DNA of 45,001 nucleotides from Alteribacillus sp. YIM 98480. GTDB lineage: Bacteria > Bacillota > Bacilli > Bacillales > Marinococcaceae. Below are positions 24,340 to 32,492 of the stretch, in pieces (position 1 is the first letter of the stretch; every line of letters begins with the position of its first letter). The notes beneath the pieces are model-generated. The model ran no database searches. It saw only the letters and a program-made list of their open reading frames with translations, and was not told where the DNA came from. The translations under genes and the position numbers were made by a program. The stretch covers positions 1-45,001 of the forward strand of contig NZ_VTOK01000023.1 of assembly GCF_009765375.1 (NCBI RefSeq), written 5' to 3'.

Positions 24340-25809
24340 TCAGCCGGATATTCTCTTATTGTTCAAGATATCTTCTTTGGTCAGGTTTAGTTTTTTCATC
24401 TTTTTCACTAAAGCGGATTGACTTATGCCTAGTGATTGAGCAGTCTTTCGTGTCGTTAAATTTTTTACAAAGCGTTCTGTAATGACATTCTTTTCAAGTT
24501 CCATAACTAGATCTTTCAATTTATTTTCTTTTGTAAAAGGACTCTCTGTCTGATCACTTTTTTCATCACTCATTGCTTGTTCTACCAATTCTTCTGGAAA
24601 ATCAAATAAACTGATTTCATTATGATCGGTTGTTACAGCTATACGCTCAATTAAATTTTCCATTTCTCTAATATTGCCTGGCCATCTATATTGCTGCATA
24701 AAGGATACCGCTTCAGGTTGAAATCTTTTCTTGAGATTGTACTTTTTATTTACTTTATTTATAAAATAATAAGCTAATGGGGCAATATCTGCTCTTCTTT
24801 CACGTAGCGGAGGAATTCTTATGGGAACAATATTTAATCGGTAATAGAGATCTTCCCTAAAAGCGCCCTTTTCTACTTGCCGCTCTAAATCTTTATTAGA
24901 AGCTGCGATGACTCTTACATCGATTTTCTTTACCTTTGTACTTCCGATCCGCATGACTTCAAATTCTTGAAGTACCCGCAATAGTTTTACTTGTAATTCT
25001 AATGGGATCTCACTAATTTCATCAAGAAAAATGGTGCCTCCATTTGCTTGCTCAAAGTACCCAGCTTTCCCATTTCGATCCGCTCCTGTAAAGCTTCCTT
25101 TTTCATATCCAAATAATTCAGACTCCAAAAGTTGAGAAGGAATCGCACCACAATTCACTTTTATATAAGGTTTGTGCGCACGCTGGCTTCCTGAGTGAAT
25201 CATATTGGCAAACACTTCTTTCCCAACTCCGGATTCTCCCACCAAAATCACGGTAGAGTCAACATTTGAAACCTTCTGTGCAAGAGAGACTACTTTCATT
25301 ATTTCTTGACTTTGTGCAATGACACCATCCAGCATCATTTTAATTTTTTCTTGATTTTTAAATGAATCTATTTCTTCTAATATCTTTTTTGTATAAGCCC
25401 TTGATTCATTCAGTTCTAGTTTTAAATTTGTTAGTTCCGTTAAGTCTCTGACATTTGTTACGACATGCGTAATATGATGATTTTCATCGTATACGGGGTT
25501 GCCCGTTACTATAACTTCTACACCATTCACTTTTTGCATAATTGTAATCGGTTTCTTTTCTTTCAATACTTTAAAGGTCACCGATTCTGATACGATACCT
25601 TCCTTGACTACTTCACGCATATTTTTACCTAACAACTGCTCGGGCTGCACATTCGTTATTCTCGTATAAGCTTCGTTTACCTTTAAACCATTCCCTTGTG
25701 CATCTGCAACATAAATCCCGTCATAACTGGACTGAATAATGGAATCTAATAATTTATTATTTTGTATCATTTTATTTACAGAATTAGTGTTATGGGCCAC
25801 TCTTTTCAT
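24340..25809 (-). CDS. Sigma-54-dependent transcriptional activator with PAS domain
   Basis: A 489-aa RocR/BkdR-like regulator. An N-terminal PAS sensor (about residues 17-130, IIQSSYDGIYVADAQGNGLKVNEAY) is followed by a short helical linker. The AAA+ domain has Walker A GESGVGKE, the sigma-54 contact loop GSFTGA, Walker B GGTIFLDEI and the arginine finger region FREDLYYRLNIVPI. A Fis-type HTH ends the protein (RKTAQSLGISQSALVKKMKKL). The stop codon lies in a GC hairpin (24310-24347). It sits between two operons that each have a -24/-12 promoter and very likely activates both. The GSFTGA variant of GAFTGA is common. The PAS ligand is unknown. Confidence 0.93.
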   Translation of the reverse strand: MKRVAHNTNSVNKMIQNNKLLDSIIQSSYDGIYVADAQGNGLKVNEAYTRITNVQPEQLLGKNMREVVKEGIVSESVTFKVLKEKKPITIMQKVNGVEVIVTGNPVYDENHHITHVVTNVRDLTELTNLKLELNESRAYTKKILEEIDSFKNQEKIKMMLDGVIAQSQEIMKVVSLAQKVSNVDSTVILVGESGVGKEVFANMIHSGSQRAHKPYIKVNCGAIPSQLLESELFGYEKGSFTGADRNGKAGYFEQANGGTIFLDEISEIPLELQVKLLRVLQEFEVMRIGSTKVKKIDVRVIAASNKDLERQVEKGAFREDLYYRLNIVPIRIPPLRERRADIAPLAYYFINKVNKKYNLKKRFQPEAVSFMQQYRWPGNIREMENLIERIAVTTDHNEISLFDFPEELVEQAMSDEKSDQTESPFTKENKLKDLVMELEKNVITERFVKNLTTRKTAQSLGISQSALVKKMKKLNLTKEDILNNKRISG

Positions 25810-25852
25810 CCCCCTCTTCTTAGATGATTGTATTTTTTATTTTATCATAATT

Positions 25853-25869
25853 TTGGAACAATTTTTGCA
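25853..25869 (+). promoter_or_regulatory. Sigma-54 promoter of the acyl-CoA dehydrogenase-kinase operon
   Basis: TTGGAACAATTTTTGCA keeps the GG and GC doublets 10 bp apart and differs from consensus at one position. It lies 41 bp upstream of the dehydrogenase ATG. An imperfect palindrome TGATA/TATCA follows at 25877-25891. Confidence 0.8.
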
Positions 25870-25909
25870 TTATTAATGATAGTAATTATCAGTAAAGGAG
25901 TCGTTGTCC

Positions 25910-27103
25910 ATGTTTGATTTTAAACCATCAGAAGAACAACAGCACATCATTGATACAGCTAGTCAATTTATGAAAGAGCACGTTTATCCCAATGAGAAGT
26001 ATATCGTTCCGCATCGCGGTTTACCTGATGATATACTAAAGCCTTTACAGCAAAAAGTAAAAGACCTGGGATTGTGGGCTGGCCATCTTCCTAAAGATGT
26101 AGGAGGGATGGGTACAGGCTTTGTCACGTTAGGATTGTTATCAGAAGTCATCGGCAGAAGCCCTATCGCTCCTTATATATTTGGCTCTATGGCACCTGAC
26201 GCCGGAAACGGTGAAATTCTCGTTCATGCTGCAACAGAAACACAAAAAGAAAAATATCTGCTTCCGTTGGCAAATGGCGATATTCGCTCTTGCTTTGCAA
26301 TGACAGAACCGGAAGTTTCCGGATCTGACCCTAGAACGCTTCAAGCGACAGCAGAGAAAGAAGGCGATGAATGGGTCATTAATGCTCATAAGTGGTTCAC
26401 TACTGGTGCAGTTGGATCATCTTTTTCCATCGTAATGGCTGTTACCGATCCTGATGCTGAGCCTCATAAAAAAACAAGCTTATTTATCGTAGAAAACGAT
26501 AATTCTGGATTTGAAATTGTAAGAGAAGTGCCTGTCATTGGGGACCATTTTGCCGGCGGTCATTGTGAAGTCCGCTATATGAACTGCCGTGTTTCTGAAG
26601 AAAATATGCTCGGACATCGCGGGGAAGGTTTTAAGTTAGCTCAGCTCCGCCTTGGTCCGGGAAGAATTACCCACGCAATGCGCTGGTTAGGAGTTTGTCA
26701 CCGCAGTATGGATTTAATGCTTGATTACGCTCTGAAACGGGAAACGAGGGGAAAGACACTCGGTCAGTTTCAAAGCATTCAAAATTTTATTGCTGATTCT
26801 GCTGCTGAAATGCAAGCAGCCCGGTTAATGACTCTTCATGCCGCATGGTTAATGGATCAAGGAGATGAAGCAAGAAAAGATGTGTCTTTAATAAAATTCT
26901 ATGGAGCCAAAGTTCTCCATGATGTCATTGATCGTGCTATTCAAGTACACGGCGCTCTTGGAGTCACTGGTGACACACCGCTCGAAGGATTTTACCGGGA
27001 AGCACGTACAGCCAGAATATATGATGGGCCGGATGAAGTACACCGTTACGTCGTAGCTCGTACCCTCCTAAAAGCCTTCGAAAAAGGAGAGAAGTTATAT
27101 TGA
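25910..27103 (+). CDS. Acyl-CoA dehydrogenase family protein
   Basis: A 397-aa flavoprotein of the ACAD fold. Features include FAMTEPEVSGSDPRTLQATAEKEGDEWVINAHKWFTTGA in the beta domain, the FAD-binding C-terminal VHGALGVTGDTPLEGFYREARTARIYDGPDEVHR, and an Arg-Phe-type acyl pocket (LRLGPGRITHAMRWLG). The MFDFKPS start has AAAGGAG upstream. Its sequence style resembles ACAD10/11 and LvaC rather than classical short-chain dehydrogenases. These enzymes remove phosphate from 4-phosphoacyl-CoA to give the enoyl-CoA. The stop overlaps the kinase start (TTGA), so the pair is translationally coupled. Confidence 0.9.
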   Translation: MFDFKPSEEQQHIIDTASQFMKEHVYPNEKYIVPHRGLPDDILKPLQQKVKDLGLWAGHLPKDVGGMGTGFVTLGLLSEVIGRSPIAPYIFGSMAPDAGNGEILVHAATETQKEKYLLPLANGDIRSCFAMTEPEVSGSDPRTLQATAEKEGDEWVINAHKWFTTGAVGSSFSIVMAVTDPDAEPHKKTSLFIVENDNSGFEIVREVPVIGDHFAGGHCEVRYMNCRVSEENMLGHRGEGFKLAQLRLGPGRITHAMRWLGVCHRSMDLMLDYALKRETRGKTLGQFQSIQNFIADSAAEMQAARLMTLHAAWLMDQGDEARKDVSLIKFYGAKVLHDVIDRAIQVHGALGVTGDTPLEGFYREARTARIYDGPDEVHRYVVARTLLKAFEKGEKLY

Positions 27104-28155
27104 GTGTAGCTTTAAATGTAGAAACCCCTTCAGAGACAAAAATAAATTGGGAGCAGTTGATAGAAAAAATCAAAATTCAACTTCCAGACGTAGATACTTC
27201 TTCTTTAACTGTCAAACAATTTACCGCAGGTTATTCCAATTTAACATACTTACTATGTTTTCCAAATAAACAACTCGTGTTAAGGCGGCCTCCTTTCGGG
27301 GAAGTCCCTCCTCGAGCTCATGATATGAAAAGAGAACACAACACTTTAAGTAAGATTCACCCTGTTTTCCCTTTAGCTCCAAAACCTTATTTATATGAAG
27401 AAGATCAAAATGTAACGGATAAACATTATTATTTAATGGAGAAAAAAGAAGGTGTTGTTATTGATGGCAGCATGCCCGAAGAATGGAAGCATATCAAAAA
27501 CGCTCCAAAAAAAGTTTCGCAAGCAGCTGTTGATACGTTAGGCAGCCTTCATAACATTGATATATATCAACACGGGCTCGACTCCTTAGGTAGGCCGGAA
27601 GGATATTTAAAAAGACAGATTGAAGGCTGGCTCAAACGCTATGAACGGTCTATCGTGGAGGGAAATGACACCGTACAAGAAATCATTCCATGGCTGCTCG
27701 CAAATATTCCATCTCATTCAGAGCACTCCATTGTGCACAATGATTTTAAGCTAAACAATATGATGTTTGCTAAAGATAACCCAGAAAAAGCTGTCGGCGT
27801 TTTTGACTGGGAATTATGTACTGTCGGTGATCCGCTTTCAGATGTTGCGGGAACACTGGCATATTGGAAAGAACCAGGTGACGCAGAAACAGGCCTCATA
27901 TCTGTCACAGAAAAAGAAGGGTTTTATTCACGCCGTGATGCAGCAGAAGCTTATGCCAAAAAAACCGGTCGGAATATAGAAAATATACATTATTATGTTT
28001 GCTTTGCCTTTTTTAAAATTGCGGTTATTTTGCAGCAGATTTATTACCGCTGGCACAAAGGAGAAATATCGGATGCTAGATTTTCAAGATTAGGAATTGG
28101 GATCAGCAACTTACTAAATCAAGCCGTCAGGGCTAAAAATAAAGAAATCATCTAA
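27100..28155 (+). CDS. APH-family kinase, ACAD10/11- and LvaA-like
   Basis: A 351-aa phosphotransferase of the aminoglycoside/choline kinase fold. An N-lobe with FTAGYSNLTYLL and LVLRRPPFGEVPPRAHDM precedes the catalytic loop VHNDFKLNNMMF and metal site VGVFDWELCTVGDPLSDV. TTG start with AAAGGAG upstream. ACAD10/11 in animals carry this kinase fused to the dehydrogenase, where it phosphorylates 4-hydroxyacyl-CoA; in Pseudomonas LvaA does so with the small partner LvaB. No LvaB-like small gene is visible here. Aminoglycoside resistance is unlikely given the gene order. Confidence 0.85.
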   Translation: MSVALNVETPSETKINWEQLIEKIKIQLPDVDTSSLTVKQFTAGYSNLTYLLCFPNKQLVLRRPPFGEVPPRAHDMKREHNTLSKIHPVFPLAPKPYLYEEDQNVTDKHYYLMEKKEGVVIDGSMPEEWKHIKNAPKKVSQAAVDTLGSLHNIDIYQHGLDSLGRPEGYLKRQIEGWLKRYERSIVEGNDTVQEIIPWLLANIPSHSEHSIVHNDFKLNNMMFAKDNPEKAVGVFDWELCTVGDPLSDVAGTLAYWKEPGDAETGLISVTEKEGFYSRRDAAEAYAKKTGRNIENIHYYVCFAFFKIAVILQQIYYRWHKGEISDARFSRLGIGISNLLNQAVRAKNKEII

Positions 28156-28175
28156 TGCATGCTATTTTTCAACGA

Positions 28176-28332
28176 TAAGAAAAGCGCAAGCGCCTTGCTC
28201 ACGAGCGACAAGTCCTGGAGGATCGGCATATGGAAAGCTGAACTTTGCTTTCCATTGACGAACCGAAGGAATCTCAGGCGAGTAGGGCTGGAGCTAGACA
28301 TGTAAAACGCCAATTATTTATAATTTCTTACC
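28176..28332. repeat. Repeat family A, copy 3
   Basis: It has the same terminal blocks (TAAGAAAAGCGCAAGCGCC... GCTAGACATGTAAAACGCC... TTTCTTA) as copies 1 and 2 but a different core, with the hairpin GGAAAGC...GCTTTCC. A family B copy abuts its right end. Confidence 0.78.
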
Positions 28333-28337
28333 TATTC

Positions 28338-28430
28338 AGAAAAACTCGGTTTTCCACCGAGCCTTATGGTGGAAAACGTCGTTTTACTTATACTTGATCC
28401 TTTACCAAAGTTAAACATTCTAAAGTACAA
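28338..28430. repeat. Repeat family B, copy 2
   Basis: It begins AGAAAAACTCGGTTTTCCAC, with a CTCGGT/ACCGAG hairpin, and ends CCAAAGTTAAACATTCTAAA. It is closely similar in layout to the copies at 11244 and 43046. Confidence 0.65.
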
Positions 28431-28474
28431 GAGAATAAATAACCAATCTAATTTTTCCATATAGTAAAAGAAGA

Positions 28475-28516
28475 AGGGACTGTCTCTTAAGCTCTCTAGA
28501 GACAGTCCCTTTTTTT
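28475..28516. terminator. Strong bidirectional terminator
   Basis: AGGGACTGTCTCT (28475-28487) and AGAGACAGTCCCT (28498-28510) form a perfect 13-bp stem. Seven Ts follow on the plus strand, and TTCTTCTTTT on the minus strand. It separates the converging kinase and VanY-type genes. Confidence 0.85.
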
Positions 28517-29312
28517 ACTCCTCAACACCATAATACTCTTCTAGTGTTTGATCCTTTTCATGCATCGTCTCAGCTGCTTCCTTGCCTACATAACGAAGGT
28601 GCCAAGGTTCATATTGAAAACCAGTAATGTCTGTTTTATCTTCTGGATAGCGAATAATAAACCCAAATCTGTGGGCATTGTCTTTGAGCCATTGACCTTC
28701 TGGTGTCTCGCCAAATTCATCAGTTAAGGCAAGATCAGCAGAAGGAGAACTTACATCCATTGCCAATCCGCTTTGGTGCTCACTTTGCCCTGGCTTTGCA
28801 CTATACTGATTTGCTTCTTCTTCTCCATCTTCCGCTGCATTTGCAGCAAAAATAGCTTCCTGACGATCATAGGATCGATAGCCGGATATAGCGTACAATT
28901 GGAGACCTTCCTCACTTGCCTCGTCAAAGAGCTCTTCTAAAGGTTTAACTGCGGGTTCTCGTATTTGTTTTTTAGGATGATCTTCTTCAAACGGAAAAGG
29001 TATGTCCGGTACTGTCAAGTCGTCAGGTTCATATCCTTCAGGAAGACGATACTCTCTATTTACGAGAACCTGCTCACTTTCCGGCTTTGTAAGTTCCCCT
29101 TTTTCATTTAACTGTGGTGCTTCGACCGCTTGTTCTTCTGTATCTTCCTCTTTTTCTCTGCTCTCATTCTCATCCCCTGCCACAGGCTCCGCTGCTTCTT
29201 CCTCTGTAACTTCTTCTTCCTCTGTATTCTGTTTATCCTCGTTAAAGTCCGTATTAGAAGAACAGCCCGTTATGATTAAAGCTGAAGCAACCAACATAGT
29301 AATATTTTTCAT
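28515..29312 (-). CDS. D-alanyl-D-alanine carboxypeptidase-type lipoprotein (VanY/M15B)
   Basis: A secreted zinc peptidase that trims the terminal D-Ala of peptidoglycan stem peptides. The chosen start MKNITMLVASALIITGCSS gives a lipoprotein signal with lipobox ITGC; a Met three codons upstream is too close to the ribosome site. A long acidic linker (about residues 22-75) leads to the M15B domain, with YAISGYRSYDRQ, SEHQSGLAMDVSS and EPWHLRYVG carrying the zinc ligands and catalytic Glu. The product is 265 aa, and the gene is monocistronic. It may relate to wall turnover or antibiotic resistance, but no vanRS or vanHAX genes are present in the window. Confidence 0.9.
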   Translation of the reverse strand: MKNITMLVASALIITGCSSNTDFNEDKQNTEEEEVTEEEAAEPVAGDENESREKEEDTEEQAVEAPQLNEKGELTKPESEQVLVNREYRLPEGYEPDDLTVPDIPFPFEEDHPKKQIREPAVKPLEELFDEASEEGLQLYAISGYRSYDRQEAIFAANAAEDGEEEANQYSAKPGQSEHQSGLAMDVSSPSADLALTDEFGETPEGQWLKDNAHRFGFIIRYPEDKTDITGFQYEPWHLRYVGKEAAETMHEKDQTLEEYYGVEE

Positions 29313-29426
29313 TTGTAACATGCCTTCTTTCTAATGCTGCTTTCTAAGATGAATAATATCAGTACTAAATACTATTATATTTTTCACATAGAAAAAAGGC
29401 AAAGATATCTATTACTATTGTATGAT

Positions 29427-30512
29427 TTATGGAGTCTTCTCTTTCTTTATCATCCAGTAAGCAACAGCCATCGCTGATATTCCTCCTGAGAATTTCCCAA
29501 GTAACATCGGAACGATCATATTTTTGTCCACTGCTGCGGTAAATGCTAAATGTCCTCCCAGAATGAACGCTCCGCTGACAGTAAAAGCAAAGTTCATCAC
29601 TTTTCCTTCTTCTTTCATTTCTTCAACTAACGCAAACATCGGTATTACATGAGCAAAGGAAGAAACCCACCCTGAAAGAGCGGGTTCATTCATATGAAAG
29701 CGTTCTCCTAACCGGAGGCTTTGACCATTCCAGTGATACTTCACAAATTGAACGAGTGGAAACGCTCCTGCCAAAATGAAAGCAATTGACCCAACAACTA
29801 GGAGGCCTTCTTCTGATGGATTCATCCCTGGTATAAGGGCCCAGCCTGTTAAAGCTTCTATTATAACAATTGCCGTAGCAAGAGTTGTAAATGCCACCAC
29901 AGCTTTTCCAAACCGTTGAAATCCACTTACCATTATTGTTGGTTTACGCCATAAACCGATAACAATAAGAAGAGAAAACAATATGATTGGTACAAGATCA
30001 GCTAACATATGTTGTAGGGAAAACCCTGCTGCTGCCCCTCCGATCAAAAGACCGATTGGAATGGTTGCAATTCCAGCCAGCATTCCTTTTGCCATTGCTT
30101 GTTGATCTTCTTTATTTATTATGGTCAAGGCTACAGGTATTGTGAATGTTAATGCAGGTCCTAACATTGTACCGAGCAAAATGCCGGCAAACTTAGCAGA
30201 TTCTTCTGTTTCTGCCAATTCTCCTGCAAGGGCATACCCTCCCATATCAAGAGCTAGCACACTTGTGGCGAACATCGCTGGATCTGCACCAAGAAATCGA
30301 AAGATAGGAACTACTGCCGGACGAAGAATTTCTGCCAGCACAGGAGCAAGAGAAATCATGCCGATCATAACTACAGCAATCGGTCCTATCGAGGCAAATC
30401 CTCTTTCAAATGCTTCTCCATATCCGTAACGATTTCCCAATACTTTATCTACTGCACCGATTACCATAAAGACGGCGAGTAACCATAGTATTATCTCTTG
30501 TAGTTCCGGCAT
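29427..30512 (-). CDS. eutH: Ethanolamine permease EutH
   Basis: A 361-aa membrane protein with about ten helices and the family opening (LWLLAVFMVIGAVDKVLGNRYGYGEAFERGF), ISLAPVLAEIL, ALDMGGYALAGELA and the C-terminal FSGGISAMAVAYWMI. EutH imports ethanolamine. No eutA, eutBC or microcompartment genes are in the window, so this is an orphan copy next to an MBL-fold hydrolase. The MBL gene lies 20 bp upstream, so both are probably one transcript. Confidence 0.9.
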   Translation of the reverse strand: MPELQEIILWLLAVFMVIGAVDKVLGNRYGYGEAFERGFASIGPIAVVMIGMISLAPVLAEILRPAVVPIFRFLGADPAMFATSVLALDMGGYALAGELAETEESAKFAGILLGTMLGPALTFTIPVALTIINKEDQQAMAKGMLAGIATIPIGLLIGGAAAGFSLQHMLADLVPIILFSLLIVIGLWRKPTIMVSGFQRFGKAVVAFTTLATAIVIIEALTGWALIPGMNPSEEGLLVVGSIAFILAGAFPLVQFVKYHWNGQSLRLGERFHMNEPALSGWVSSFAHVIPMFALVEEMKEEGKVMNFAFTVSGAFILGGHLAFTAAVDKNMIVPMLLGKFSGGISAMAVAYWMIKKEKTP

Positions 30513-30532
30513 CGTTATAACCCTTCTTTTTT

Positions 30533-31360
30533 TTAGCTGTTCTGCTGTTCTTCTTTTCTCATTTGCAGAAGATTTTCTTGGTGCATTTCTCCTAGATATC
30601 GTGAAAAAGAAAAGCTATCAACGAATGCTTGCAGAACATCATAGCTTCCTGCTTCACTAATTTCTTTTCGCAAAGCTTCAATATACCATCTGGAATCTTC
30701 AAGTCTGTCCTTCATTTCCTTTATATCCGTCGTTGCTTTTCCATGTCCAGGAATGAGCAATTCTATCTCTTTTTCTCCAATGATCTTTTCAGCCTTATCA
30801 AGCGTTCTACTGTATGCTTCACTATTATGGTGTATAAATGGAAATTCTATATCACTCAAATAATCACCGGCAATAAACACATTTAAATTGTTTATAACAG
30901 CAAATACTCCATCAGCTTGGTGCCCCGGAGCCAAATAAAAGGTGACAGATGTTTCCCCTACATCAATGGTTTGTTCATCATAATCAATGATGATATCCAC
31001 TTTTGGGTAATCAATTAGATAAGGACGTTGTATATAATATTGGTCGTCAAAATCTTTTATTTCCTGAATCGTTTCCTTTTTTCCAGACCGTACCGCAAAA
31101 CCTCTCGAAGCAATCGTCACTGCCTCTGGGAAAGCATTATATCCAATAATATGATCGAAATCCGAGTGCGTAAAAAGCAAATATTTGCGCTGGCCATTAT
31201 CTCTTTCATTTACATGTTTTTGAATCGCTTGGATTTCTTCAGGAAGCCATGTAGGGTCAACTATTACTATGACATCTTTCGTTACTGCAACCGTTGAAGT
31301 CGTTTGGTGCAATGCGCTTTCAAAAATAGTAACGGAATGATCTTCGTATTGAACAGACAT
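30533..31360 (-). CDS. MBL-fold metallo-hydrolase
   Basis: A 275-aa metallo-beta-lactamase-fold hydrolase. Metal ligands are visible in LLFTHSDFDHIIGY (the H-x-[HS]-x-D-H motif with Ser in the second position), APGHQADGVF, IAGDYLSDIEF and LIPGHGKAT. Substitution of the second His by Ser is seen in some family members and may change metal content. The substrate is unknown. Close spacing to eutH suggests a linked role, perhaps on an ethanolamine-derived ester or phosphodiester (inference). AAAGGGTGG stands before the ATG. Confidence 0.8.
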   Translation of the reverse strand: MSVQYEDHSVTIFESALHQTTSTVAVTKDVIVIVDPTWLPEEIQAIQKHVNERDNGQRKYLLFTHSDFDHIIGYNAFPEAVTIASRGFAVRSGKKETIQEIKDFDDQYYIQRPYLIDYPKVDIIIDYDEQTIDVGETSVTFYLAPGHQADGVFAVINNLNVFIAGDYLSDIEFPFIHHNSEAYSRTLDKAEKIIGEKEIELLIPGHGKATTDIKEMKDRLEDSRWYIEALRKEISEAGSYDVLQAFVDSFSFSRYLGEMHQENLLQMRKEEQQNS

Positions 31361-31510
31361 TCTACCACCCTTTCTGCAAACCTGGTGACTCTTCTTGTAA
31401 TATTCTAGAAAACCTTGCTAGATTCCTGCTTTGTCTAATTGGGAGAAGGTAGAAAGCTGTTGTCCCTTATGTACATATCTTTTATTATTGCGAGGGGGGG
31501 ATAATAACAA

Positions 31511-32359
31511 ATGCTGCTAATTTCTTTACATAAAATTGCTCATATGTACGTGCACTGGCGTTTATTTTTCGGATACAAGTTTTCTTCTTTCTTTATTGCT
31601 GCTTTGTTTATACTGACAGCATGTGCTGAGGAATCTACGATCGACCAGACACACGAAACCAAACAATCTGTGGAAGAAGAAATCCAGGATGAACAAATAT
31701 CACTTCCTGAAGACACTATTTCTGCCACAGTAACGGAAGTGGTAGACGGAGATACGATAAAAGTAAATATGGAAGGAACAGAAGAAACGATTCGTCTTCT
31801 TCTCATCGACACGCCCGAAACAGTTCATCCCACGGAACCCGAACAGCCGTATGGAAAAGAAGCAAGTGCCTTTGCAAAAGAGCATCTTTCTGTTAATAAA
31901 GAAGTTGAAATTGAAATAGACACTTCTATCCGGGATAACTATGACCGCTTTTTAGCCTACGTTTGGGTCGAGGATGAAATGTATAACAAAATGATCTTAG
32001 AAGAAGGACTTGCACGAGTTGCTTACATCATTGAACCTAACACTCGATATGTCGATGAGTTTCGAGACATTGAGGAAGAAGCAAAAGAGAAAGAAAAAGG
32101 AATCTGGAGTGAAGATGGATACGTAACCGATGAAGGTTTTCACCCTGATGCTGTTCGTAATTCTGCAGAAAGGAAGCAAGAAAATTCACCTGAACAAAGG
32201 GATTGCGATAATCCTCAAATAAAAGGAAACCACAGTTCGAATGGTGATCTTATTTACCATACACCCGATGGGCAATATTACGATCAAACAAACGCAGAGG
32301 AAATGTTTTGTACAGAACAAGAAGCCCAGGAATCAGGATATCGTAAATCACAAAGATAG
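31511..32359 (+). CDS. Thermonuclease-like (SNase) lipoprotein with C-terminal sunset-type domain
   Basis: A 282-aa secreted nuclease. The hydrophobic N-terminus ending FILTACAEE is a lipobox. The SNase fold (about residues 70-200) shows TVTEVVDGDTIKV, IRLLLIDTPET (Arg, Asp, Glu of the active site), DNYDRFLAYVW (second Arg) and EEGLARVAYI. The last 50 residues, CDNPQIKGNHSSNGDLIYH to FCTEQEAQESGYR, match the small C-terminal domain often joined to bacterial nucleases. Ribosome site GAGGGGGG. It probably degrades extracellular DNA at the cell surface. Confidence 0.88.
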   Translation: MLLISLHKIAHMYVHWRLFFGYKFSSFFIAALFILTACAEESTIDQTHETKQSVEEEIQDEQISLPEDTISATVTEVVDGDTIKVNMEGTEETIRLLLIDTPETVHPTEPEQPYGKEASAFAKEHLSVNKEVEIEIDTSIRDNYDRFLAYVWVEDEMYNKMILEEGLARVAYIIEPNTRYVDEFRDIEEEAKEKEKGIWSEDGYVTDEGFHPDAVRNSAERKQENSPEQRDCDNPQIKGNHSSNGDLIYHTPDGQYYDQTNAEEMFCTEQEAQESGYRKSQR

Positions 32360-32492
32360 TAGAGCTCGATACTCTTTTTCCTATATTTCCTCAAAATTCA
32401 CCCATAGTTTTACACAAGCTTTTGGGTTGCGGCAAGGGGTTGTGTCTGTCTATACTGGCCTAAGAGCTTTCGACAGAGGCAGGTGAATTATT

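Noticed and set aside
27100-28155. Aminoglycoside resistance kinase
   Set aside because: It is coupled to an acyl-CoA dehydrogenase behind a sigma-54 promoter, which fits an ACAD10/11- or LvaA-type kinase much better.
28515-29312. Part of a glycopeptide-resistance operon
   Set aside because: Only a VanY-type peptidase is present; no vanRS, vanH, vanA or vanX genes are near.
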